Source of the DNA: Arion vulgaris
Lineage: Eukaryota > Mollusca > Gastropoda > Stylommatophora > Arionidae
Length of the DNA stretch: 64,000 nt
Direction: 5' to 3'
Assembly (NCBI GenBank): GCA_020796225.1
Contig: CM036758.1
Location: forward strand, 68,957,274-69,021,273
A program made the translations under genes and the position numbers. Every line of letters begins with the position of its first letter. Within the stretch, counting starts at the first letter, position 1. The notes under the pieces are model-generated. The model had not been told where the DNA came from and made no database searches. It worked only from the letters and a program-made list of their open reading frames with translations. This document shows positions 41,510-51,900 of this stretch, piece by piece.

Positions 41510-41740
41510 TAAAAGATGAATGTGGGGAAGTAGAGGCACTTGTTAGGACAGTTCTCCGATGGCCAGCATATGAGAAAAGAAAGCCTGGATGTCCAACGGA
41601 AACATGGAGAAGAACAAAGTTAAGAGTTGAAAGATTGTGGCTAGCCGATGGAAACAATTAATAGAAAGGTGGCAGAACGGTCACAATGGAAATCTTTTGT
41701 AGAAAAATATGATGTGAAACGGGAGACGTAAAGGATATAT
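41510..41740 (+). mobile_element. LINE-I-like tail
   Basis: Reads RKPGCPTETWRRTKLRVERL then LADG, resembling the GRP--TWRR-V motif of LINE C-termini. Confidence 0.5.
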
Positions 41741-41955
41741 AGATAGATATACTGATGGTTCTGTCTAGCTTGGAGTACAATAAGGAAGAGGTTTTTCTAA
41801 CAGGGTGAGAGGCTGGATCATTACTGAGAAAAAATGGAGTCTACATGACACCAGCCTCTTTTATGACAATATAAATTGAAACTGTTTTACTCTAGCCATG
41901 AGATGGCTATCTGAAACTCCATTAATCTGGGCAGTCATTGTATTGGACCCTCAGT
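41741..41955. other. Spacer
   Basis: Nothing recognised. Confidence 0.4.
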
Positions 41956-42715
41956 CAGTGTTCATCAAAATGAACAAGATCTACAACATCATAATGACAC
42001 CTTGAACAAAATTGTGTAAAACATGACATGAAAATCAACAACACTAAAACAGAAATAATGAATATAGGAAGAAAACATAATAATCTAGACATCCATGTCA
42101 ATGGCACTAAAATAAACCAAGTGAAAGAATTCAAATACTTAGGACGCATATTCACAGAAGATGGAAAACTGGATAGAGGCTAGAGTGCAAAAGCAAATGC
42201 TGTAACCTACCAGCTAGCCCCATTGTTAAGGCACCAAAATATTTCACAGGCAGCTAGCAACAGATGAGCAACAGCTTTTTTATACCTACTTTGTGTTACC
42301 AGAGCCAAACATGGACATTGAGCAAAGCGCAGTCACAAAAATAACTACATGTGAAATGTTGCCTCGAAAAGTTACCAACAACACCAGAAAAGACAGAATC
42401 ACTAACATCAGCATAAGAAAGAAAGTTGGCACAAAACCGTGCTTGAATTACATAAACAAAGAATGAAGTGGTTTGGCCACTTAATAAGAATGCATCCAAA
42501 CTCCACAGTATACAGAGTCTTCTACAACAGAACATCGGGAAAGAAGGCAAGAGGAAGACCAAGGAAAAGATGGTTAGATGGTGTAGCAGAATCCTGTGAA
42601 CGAGCAAAGATAACAATCACACAAGTCACCAGTACAGCGCAAGACAAAAACAGAAAACCACGACACTGGGCAACAATCCGGTATAGCAGTGTGACACAAA
42701 AGAAGAAGTCAGTTT
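41956..42715 (+). mobile_element. LINE-D 3' end, plus strand
   Basis: Blocks: MKINNTKTEIMNIGRKHNNL, NQVKEFKYLGRIFTEDGKLD, YLLCVTRAKHGH, LHKQRMKWFGHLIRMHPNST, GRPRKRWLDGVAESCERAKI. Stops and frameshifts around 42180 and 42310-42420. It serves as the empty-site reference for the MITE insertion at 46715. Confidence 0.8.
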
Positions 42716-42824
42716 TTTGAAAATACAGGTCACATGGGGCTGCAGCATGCGTGTATGATATACATATATCTGAGAAATGTTTTGGGATCTTCTTACCTGG
42801 TTTATTTTTGGATGGAAATGAGAG

Positions 42825-42995
42825 AGTTGGATCTTTGGCTAATTGGTTAAGCCATTTGCTTGCTTTCCAAAGGGTGTTAATTTTGAATCCGGGTCACACC
42901 GCTCTGTTCATAAGTGCACTTTTCCAGAAATCTCTAGGAAAGGGGTTGAGCCATACAGGGTAAAACCAGGTGCAATGAAGACAATCCTTTTTTGA
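42825..42995 (+). mobile_element. tRNA(Ser/Leu)-like SINE R5
   Basis: TTTGGCTAATTGGTTAAGCC (A box), TTTTGAATCCGGGTCACACC (B box), then AGAAATCTCTAGGA, AGGGTAAAACCAGG and GCAATGAAGACAATCC. Confidence 0.7.
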
Positions 42996-43798
42996 ATGAG
43001 TAGATTTGACAGCAAGGGGACATCGAGTATGCACAAGGAAGACATGCTGAGATCAATAAATATTATTGATCACAACAGATCAATTCAGTATTGAAGAAAT
43101 TTGGAATTAAACGTTGGACTAGCAGGGGCGGATATGAGATAGGCGCGAGTCTCAGACACTGACTGGAACGGTTATGAGAATTAAGCGCTAAGTCCGGACA
43201 TGCCAGATCGTGTTGTGTTTATGGTAGAGAGTAGATATATTTATCAATATCTCATGGGTATGGTGAGAAGGTGTACTTTGGGATGGCTGCTGAAATGAAG
43301 GACGAAGCATGGGAATGACTGATGATGATGATCTGCATATATACCCTTAGCCTTCCCCATCTGCTGAGTAAAACTGAGCACCAATGGGTGTATCCAGGAT
43401 GCAGTGATGCCAGTTCTTACACATCTGATTTCAGTTTATAAAAATACTGAAATTTTGCACATCACCACTACTGAGTCATCTTTGGGTCTGTCCAGAGTGC
43501 AAATGATCTCAGTTCTTAAACACTGAAATTTTGGAATCAATCACAACTGAGGCCTTGATGCTACTACATATCTGACTTTTTCAGTGTGCGTACTTCATTT
43601 TCTGACAGCCATCATGCGGTCACACCATCTCAATATGATAAATGGGGTAGTCAATAGCAATGCCAATAACACTATGAGCTTATGACCATGTACTGGGAAA
43701 ATTCTGTGGCTCAATGCTAACTTGGGCTAAATATTCTTGTTGTTCACATGGTACACAGTTTGACTTACAAGTAACCCTGATCCTTTACTTAAGGATCT
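42996..43798. other. Unassigned region
   Basis: No feature recognised. Contains scattered GATGATGATGA (43319-43333), a LINE-tail-like motif. Confidence 0.35.
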
Positions 43799-44047
43799 TC
43801 TTCGATCATTCTATATCGGCCATTTGTTAACCACTGTGTGATTTGTATGTGATTTGCACCTAAGAGCGATTGTACCTTGTTCCATTTATGCACCTACAAG
43901 AAGGCCAGCACATCCAATTTCTGCAATGCTTTTTATTTACTAGGGCAGTTTCCCTAGATCCTACATCAGTCACCTCTTACAACATGCCTTGTAGGTCGCA
44001 GTGGTACTATTCTTTGCTTCCTTCGAGTCCCGGCACCACACTGGCAA
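43799..44047 (-). mobile_element. SINE-like repeat R1, minus strand
   Basis: TTCTTCGATCATTCTATATCG, GATTTGTATGTGATTTGCAC, TTTTTATTTACTAGGGCAG, TCACCTCTTACAACATGCC, GTCCCGGCACCACAC. A nearly complete copy. Confidence 0.8.
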
Positions 44048-44505
44048 CTTATTAATCTGAAGTACAAATACCTCTGAAGTCGGAATAAGATTTACCATAA
44101 TGTAAGGGGACACTGGTGATAAGAAAAAATTCATACCCTCACAAAAAAATCAATCCGAGTTGCTATATACAGCGCCATGACTACGCCTGAATTTATAGCG
44201 AACAAACAAAAAGAAAAATCTAACTAAACATAACTTTGTTTATTCTCTGTCATTTATTTACTGCTGTATCCTTGAGAAATACATAAGACTTGTACATTGT
44301 TAACAGCAAATGGAGACAGTATAATCAATCAAATTCTGGAATATTTTTACAAACATAAAAAAGTAATTCAACACAGTCAATATGAAATTGAAATGTATAG
44401 AAGAAAAATCAAACGGGGAGAAAAGTTTTTTGATTGGGGATCTTATGGTTCTGGTTATTGATCATTTACTTTAAGACCTGTCAATAATCTTACATTGTTA
44501 AATTG
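44048..44505. other. Unassigned AT-rich sequence
   Basis: Shares CACTGGTGATAAG with 32568-32582. Otherwise nothing recognised. Confidence 0.35.
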
Positions 44506-44507
44506 CT

Positions 44508-44765
44508 CGTGTGGTGCCGGGGCACGCAAGGGAAGCAAATAATAGCACCACTCTGAGCTACAAGGCATGTCATAAGAGGTGACTGAGGTAGGGTCCTAGG
44601 GATGCTACTTTAGTAAATAAAAAGCATAGCAGAAATCGGATGAGCTTGTCTACTTGTAGGCGCATGACTGGTACAACATACAATCGCTATTAGGCTCAAA
44701 TCTCATACAAATCACACAGTGGTTAACATGTGGTCGATATGGAGCGTTTAAAGAAGAAATTGTCA
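44508..44765 (+). mobile_element. SINE-like repeat R1
   Basis: GTGTGGTGCCGGGGCACGCA, AAGGCATGTCATAAGAGGTG, TTAGTAAATAAAAAGCATAG, TGACTGGTACAACATACAAT, GTGGTCGATATGGAGCG, AAAGAAGAAAT tail. Confidence 0.8.
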
Positions 44766-45054
44766 AAACTGGCGATAGGGTTGGGAACTGAGAAACTATG
44801 AGATAGTCACCTAGACCTGAGGAAGACGATGAACTTTATCCTTCTAGTAGATCTGGAGATCTAGTGAGACCAGTGACATGAATGCAGACAATAGCTGTGC
44901 AGATGTCAGCGAATCGTTTTTTTAACGGCTGAAAAAAAAATTAAGGAATGAGGAGTAACAACTCTTGCCGACATGTTTACAGATCATCATGGCTATTAGA
45001 TTTGAATATATTTTAATCTTGAAGTAGTGTCTTCTAATGTTCTGTTTCTGCATT

Positions 45055-45350
45055 CTCACTAGATTGGGATTTCGGATTCTCTAATAAAGGCAGCCGTCTG
45101 CCTCAGATTATCAGCCACGCCATACAGTTTGTCTTGGACGCTGGTGTAAGTGGGCCACCTCTTTCTTCTCAAGTCTGCATACTGGGGCAGTTCTGTAGGA
45201 TATAATTCCTATGATTTCTGCTTCCCCATTTGTGCCGACCTCTTCCAGCAGTAAGTTTTGACCACCTCGTGATGGTAGGTCTGACATTCTTACTGCGTGG
45301 CTAAATCTCAGAGGCAGATTAGCGACCGTAGAATCCGTTATCCCATTCTT
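45055..45350 (+). mobile_element. Repeat R6
   Basis: Same blocks as 51060-51350, extended by GGCAGTTCTGTAGGATATAA, TTTCTGCTTCCCCATTTGTG, CCGACCTCTTCCAGCAG and GATGGTAGGTCTGACATTC. Confidence 0.7.
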
Positions 45351-45354
45351 CATT

Positions 45355-45562
45355 GTGAGGGTCGTTGTACCATGTTATGCGCCTTACAGCCTGGTGCATC
45401 CGTTTTCTGCAAGCATATGTTTCGGGTTAGCATTCCCTAGCGGACACATGCATCCAATTTCATCCAAACCTTCTTAGTCGCCTCTTACGACATGCGTGGC
45501 AGGTAACAGTGGTTCTATTCTTTACACCCCAATTGTGGGTTCCGGTAACCACTCTGGCGGTT
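45355..45562 (-). mobile_element. R1b repeat, minus strand
   Basis: AGTCGCCTCTTACGACATGC (antisense of the R1 core), GTGGTTCTATTCTTTACACC, GGTTCCGGTAACCACTC. It adjoins R6 here as it does at 51355, so R6+R1b may form a single element. It ends about 20 bp from GPCR exon 3. Confidence 0.65.
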
Positions 45563-45580
45563 TCCTCGGAAATGAAGATG

Positions 45581-45988
45581 TCAATAAGATAGCCCTCGAG
45601 AATACAAACTTGACCCAGAAATCGGTTGCTGTTTTGCAACTTTTTTTATCTTGCATTTATTTGCTAAGATTTTAAAACATGGAAAACAGTGTTGTAGTTT
45701 GGTCCTAAAATCAGTGCTGAATAGTAAAAGGGAGACAAATTGTAGAAGTCCTAAAAAATAAGTGCTCATGTACAGAAACGTATTGTATGGTATCACGGTT
45801 AGTTCGATTAGGCAAGGAATGGCACATATAATGAAGTAACAGGTTGTTATAAACAGCAGGCGAGCAGTGATGTTAATAGTTTTTGCTGCAATCAGGATGC
45901 GGTTCCTATTTTCCAAGGTGGTTGGAATTCCAAGTGGCTTTAATGGAGTAGAATACCTCAGAAAATGTTCTCTCACAAGATATAGTAT
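45581..45988 (-). CDS. GPCR exon 3 (TM6, TM7, C-terminal tail)
   Basis: Acceptor CTCTTCTGTCAG before base 45988; phase 0, 135 codons then a stop at 45581-45583. TM6 is preceded by the basic stretch ENRNRILIAAKTINITARL, as usual for G-protein coupling. The tail after TM7 has CFPCFK (possible palmitoylation cysteines) and ends SSLYSRGLSY. Confidence 0.78.
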   Translation of the reverse strand: MLYLVREHFLRYSTPLKPLGIPTTLENRNRILIAAKTINITARLLFITTCYFIICAIPCLIELTVIPYNTFLYMSTYFLGLLQFVSLLLFSTDFRTKLQHCFPCFKILANKCKIKKVAKQQPISGSSLYSRGLSY

Positions 45989-48900
45989 CTGACAGAAGAG
46001 AAAAATAAAACATATCACTGTTAATTGTTTACACGAGTTAGTAAACCTGATTATTTCTGTTCTTCTTTTGTCGTCACACTACTACCGAGTTGTTGCCCAA
46101 TGTCGTGGTTTTCTGTTTTTGTCTTGCGTTGCTCTAGTTGCTCTAACTACACCAGACCGGTGTCAGAACTGCACTTCTCTAGTTGCTCTAACTGCACCAG
46201 ACAGGTGTCAGAACTGCACTGCTCTAGTTGCTCTAACTGCACCAGACAGGTGTCAGAACTGCACTGCTCTAGTTGCTCTAACTGCACCAGATAGGTGTCA
46301 GAACTGCACTGCTCTAGTTGTCTAACTACACAGATAGGGCAAAACTGACCCTAGAGGAAAAAGGCCCTGTGTGCTAATCAGTGATCTTTGTCTTTAGTGG
46401 TCACATTGTTACCTGGTTGTCGCCCAGTAACATGGTTTTCTATTTATGTCTTGCGCTGCTCTAGATGCTTGGGTGATAGTTATTTTTGCTTTTTAACATT
46501 CTGCTATACCATCTAACCATCTTTTTCATGGTCTTCCTCTCGTCTTCTTTCCTGATGTTCAGTTGTAGAAGACTGTATAATACTGTGGAGTTTGGTTGCA
46601 TTCTTAGAATATTCTTTCTGGCCAAACCACTTCATTCTTTGTTTCTCATTGTAATTCAAGGCAGTTCTGTCCCAACTTCATTTCTTATGCTGATCTAGGT
46701 GACTCTGTCTTTAACTCTTTCCACGCTTTTAGCCGCGCACTCCGCCACTGCGAAAGTCCGTTGCACGCTATTAGTCGCACACTGCGCCATAGAGTTGCTT
46801 CCCTTATAAGAAGTCTTTCTAGTTTTACTTCTACTACTTTTTAACCTAGTTATTCTATTGGGTTGTTCAGTTTTCTTCAATTTAGTATATAATAATATAT
46901 ATATGTTTATTTATTGACAAGTAGTTAGGATTTTTTATTTTTACCTTTCTTGAATTAAGTGTTTAAAAATTGAGAAAATAATTCTACATTAAAAGAGTTA
47001 TGGGTGTTGTTGGTAACTTTTGTGAAAATCAGATTTCACATGTAGTTATTTTCACGACTGTGCTTTGCTCATTGTCAGTTAGTGGATAAAACATAACAAT
47101 CCATTTAAAGAGCTACACTCTATTGACAAATTTTTATTTGTAGCATCCAAGTTGATAAAATAAATTGCCCCTGTATGACTCTTGTCTTTTTTTGGTGTTG
47201 TTGGTAACTTCCATAGGCATCTCATTTCACATTTAGTTATTTTTTGAGACTGTGTAAACTTGATTGGGACAAAAATTATGTCATCAAAGGTTTATATGGT
47301 TCTTCCAACATTTACATTTTATCATCATTCTGACATACTCTGAAATCTGGTTTCGATTTCTCCATCTGTTTTGCCATCTGTAACTCTTGTGTGCTCATCA
47401 TCAAGGTCCGTATCCTTTATAGGATGTTGCTCTCTTTGCAGCACATCTGAAATTCACTCTGTCTCTAGCCAGTTCACCCACTTTGTCGATGGTCATATTC
47501 ATGGTTTCTTTAATATCTTGTAGCCATCTTCTTCCTAGAAATAAAAAAAAAACCTATCGGATTTCTGTAACTTCCCATCTGTTCGCCATAGAATATAGAT
47601 ATATTGTTAACTTCTTGATTGTATAAATGTGTGATTTTTTTTTTCTTCTAGTGTTCTCCTACCTTCAATATGGCTTCAAATACAGTTTTGTATAGTTCAT
47701 TATCAAGTAGCTTGTCCCTTCAAGAACTTGGCTCCCATGACAGCAGTCCTGAAAAACTCTGTTCTGTCAAGTTGACCGGAGTCAGCATCAGTCATTCTCA
47801 GATCATCAATGACATCTTGCACCCATCGTCTTTTAGATCTTTCTCTCATTCTTCTTCCAGGCATCATTCCCTCCACAATTATCTTGTCTATGCACTCATG
47901 TCATTTGATGTGTTTTGTTTTTACGTGTTTATAAAGTTAGTCACATTAGTTTATAATTTTGGTTCTTCTTTTGTTCTACTGCTCATGCCTTTCAGCATTG
48001 CAGAGGAATCAGATGTAGTTTTCTGGACATCATGAGATGTATGACTTGATAGGTGTTATATTGAATGTTGATAGTGCCCGTTTCAGTTTCACTCCGGACA
48101 TGTCCATAGGTGCTTCGATCTCCTTCGCAATATCTCCAGCAGTCCAGCAACTGACTGTACAAGTTCAATTGTGATTGATAAGCCTACTCATTTACCTGTT
48201 GTGCTGTTGCCTCTTTGACCCCTTCCAGCAATTTTTTCCTAGTCATCCTCTTGTCTTGTAGCCTGATATTCTCATACAGTATGTTCTTGCTGCAGATTGT
48301 TTGCGATTGATTCTGCCCTTTACCACTTAGTCATAGAGACCCTCTGATATCAGAAGAAGAATGAGACAAGCCATAAAGAACATACGTAAAAATTGTACAT
48401 TTATTTGAAGTTAGTAGTTAACAGAAATGTGGTAGATGGGAATGCTATCAAAGAAATGAAAAGAAGGCTGAGCACTTATTTGCATAAACTAAAAGAACTA
48501 ACTAACCGATGAAAAGGAACTGACGTAGGAACAAAAATTAAGTGTTTAATAGCTTGTGTTTTTCCCTTGGCAACACATGGTTTTGAGACATGGACGATTG
48601 ACAAAGTGGTGAAGATCATTAATGCCTTTGAATGCAAATGCTACAGAAGAGCACTTAGAATATCATAGACAGAGAAAAGAACAAATGCTTCTGTTCTGCA
48701 ATAGCTTGATATTAAAGAGAGTTGGCTATTAAATAGCAAAACATCAAGGAAAATTAAATATTTCGCACAAATCAAATGACGTGAATGCCTAGAGAAGATA
48801 ATTTTGTAGGGAATGATGCCTGGAAGTAGAATGAGAGTAAGACCTAGAAGACGATGGGTGCGAGATGTCATTGACCATCTGAGTATGACTGCTGCTGACG

Positions 48901-51900
48901 CCGGTCAACTTGCAGAGAACAGAGAGTTTTTCAGAACTGCTGTCATGGGAGCCAAGTTCTGGAAGGGACAAGCTACTTGATGAGGATGAGTAAACAATTC
49001 ACACTTGACTACAACTTTTTAGCAGTCTGGCAGTAAAAGAAGATGATAGTTACTTACCATTAGTGTATGAGCTGATAGAGCATCTGCCGCTGGTGTAGAC
49101 GTCGCTACATCTTCACTAGATTGTATTTGAGATTTAATTATTTTATTTCTTTTGGAAGTTTGGTGTTTCTTTGTGATGTTTGTTAAAGACATATTGTTCC
49201 GGTTTGTGTTGGCATAGTCTTGTCCTAGTGTGGGCTTTGAGCAATTGCAGTGATGCAAATTTGAACTGCTGATCAGATACTGGTTAACACCCTTGTCATC
49301 GATAACTATGGGCATGTCATGTATCTCATTGACAATCTCATATTTTAGTGATGTCTTGTTGAGCTCAGAATCATACTTATACGCTGTGGTAGGGAGTTCA
49401 CCAAGAATCTCCGTATCATATTTTAGTGAGGTCTTGTTGAGCACAGAATCATACTTATACGCAGTGGTAGGAAGTTCACCAAGAATCTCGGTATCATATT
49501 TTAGTGAGGTCTTGTTGAGCACAGAATCATACTTATACGCTCTAGTAGGAAGTTCACCAAGAATCTCAGAATCATATTTTAGTGAGGTCTTGTTGAGCAC
49601 AGAATCATACTTATACACTGTAGTAGGGAATCCACCAAGAAACTCTTCATATGTATGTCTTTGGTAGCCTTTCTTACTGTCTACTTGTTTACAATTATGC
49701 TTGTTATTTTTTGTGCTGTAATACATCAAAGAATGTGCAGTCTCTCCATACATGAACCTGGCATCTAAGGCTGTCCCTTCCAGTTCTGAAGAATCTGGAA
49801 TATAGGTTTCTTTGTATGCCATGATGTTAAAGTTTTCACTGTCACCTAAGATTCTCAAACCATTTTCCCTGTCGTATATAGATGGTAAGATTGAAGTATT
49901 GCCACGTTGTCTTGACCTCGTGTATGAAAGCTCTGTATCACATTCTACTGGCGGTGTTTGATTGCAGCAGCAGCTGATACTGAACACAATTTGTTTTGTA
50001 GAAAATTGATTCCAGTTTTTGTAATCTTTTTTGCATAGACAACTTTGGCAAACTGCAGACGATGGTACAACAGATGGCCGGTAGATCTGACTTGCTTGTT
50101 GTAGCTGGTTAATATTTGCATTTTGATTACTGTTGAAACTGTTCTTGCGACTAATGAATGGTGATTTAAATCGGGGCTTGTCGTACTTATTGCCAAATTT
50201 TAGGGCGGCAGGAATCCGGTTTGTCCACCGAGTTGTCAAACTTGCGTAGTGAAACATTGTGTGCACCTACGGGGACAGCATTCTCAGGTACAGGTTTTGC
50301 ATCGTAGAAGAAGTTGTCCTCTTCTGTAAATGGACATATTGAGATTTTCTTGTGAAAAATCTGCATGCTGTAAGGAAATATCACATCATTGTCGGTATCC
50401 TCTTCAACCTCGTATATCACTGGTAAAATATGAGGTATCTTCGGCTTTGGTCTGTGTTCATCGCCAAAGTAAGTAATTTCCTGTCCAGCGATGATAACAT
50501 TTCACGTTCTTTCTCGTATAGTTTTTCCATCGTCTCCTTTTTGACCACTGCGTTCCAGGTGCACCCGTAGAGTGGTATGAAGATAAAACAAATCATGGCA
50601 ATACCAGTTTGGACAAACCTCTTGAATATAGAAAGGGTAGTTATATATGATCAGACATTAGCATTTCATAATAAAATAAATTATAAGATGGTAGTTTGTC
50701 ATTGTCACCTACTATAGGTCAGGACTACTTTGATATTAGAAGACTGAAGTAGTTTGTCAATGTCACTTACTATAGGTCAGGACTACTTTGATATTCTTAG
50801 ACTGAAGTAGTTTGTCATTGTCACCTACTATAGGTCACGACTACTTTGATATTCTTAGACTGAAGTAGTTTGTCAATGTCACCTACTATAGGTCAGGACT
50901 ACTTTGATATTCTTAGACTGAAGTAGTTTGTCATATGTCACTTCTACTATAGGTCAGGACTACTTGATATTCTTAGACTAAGTAGTTTGTCATTGTCACC
51001 TGTTATAGGGCAGGTTATCTCTGTGGCTAGTGGTTCGGTCTTGCATGTCAATGTTCTAATCTTTTGTACTAGTGATTTCGGATTCTCTAATAAAGGCAGC
51101 CGTCTGCCTCAGATTATCAGCCACGCCATACAGTTGTTTGGACGCTGGTGTAAGTGGGCCACCTCTTGCTTCTCAAGTCTGCATACTGGGGGCAGTTCTG
51201 TAGGATATAATTCCTATGATTTCTGCTTCCCCATTTTTGCCGACCTCTTCCAGCAGTAAGTTTTGGTCATCTCATGATGGTAGGTCTGACATTCTTACTG
51301 CGTGGCTAAATCTCTGAGGCAGATTGATGACCGTAGAATCCGTTATCCCATTCTTCAATGTGAGAGTCGTTGCACCAAGTTATGCGCCTTACGGCCTGGT
51401 GCATCCGTTTTCTGCAAGCGTTTGTTTCGGGTTAGCATTCCCTGCGGACACGTACATCGATTTCATCCTAACCTCCTTAGTCGCCTCTTACTATATGTGT
51501 GGCAAATGACATTGGTTCTATTCTTTGCACCCCAAAATTAGGCCCCGGTAACCACTCGGGCAGTTCTAATCCAAACCGCGCCATTCTGCTCACGAGTGCA
51601 TTTTTCCAGAGACCCTAGGATTGTTGCCTTAGCTATGGAGTGCATGCTTTGTGCAATACTCTCGGCGGGTGGCCTGCCATTTCTGCGGAGAGGGGCCAAG
51701 CCATATTGATTAAAACCTGGGGCAATGAAGTCAATTCTTCGGCGTTAAAGCCCCTTTCAAACTATTATAAGTCTACTTTGATATTAGAAGGCTAGCAAGA
51801 TTTGCCATTGTCACTACTATAAGTCAGGACTACTTTGATATTTGAAGACTAGCAAGCATAGAACAGAACTAGATCAAGCATGGGACACAACTAGATCAAG

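Noticed and set aside
49293..49667. Plus-strand open frame over the GPCR repeat
   Set aside because: It is the antisense shadow of the coding minisatellite.
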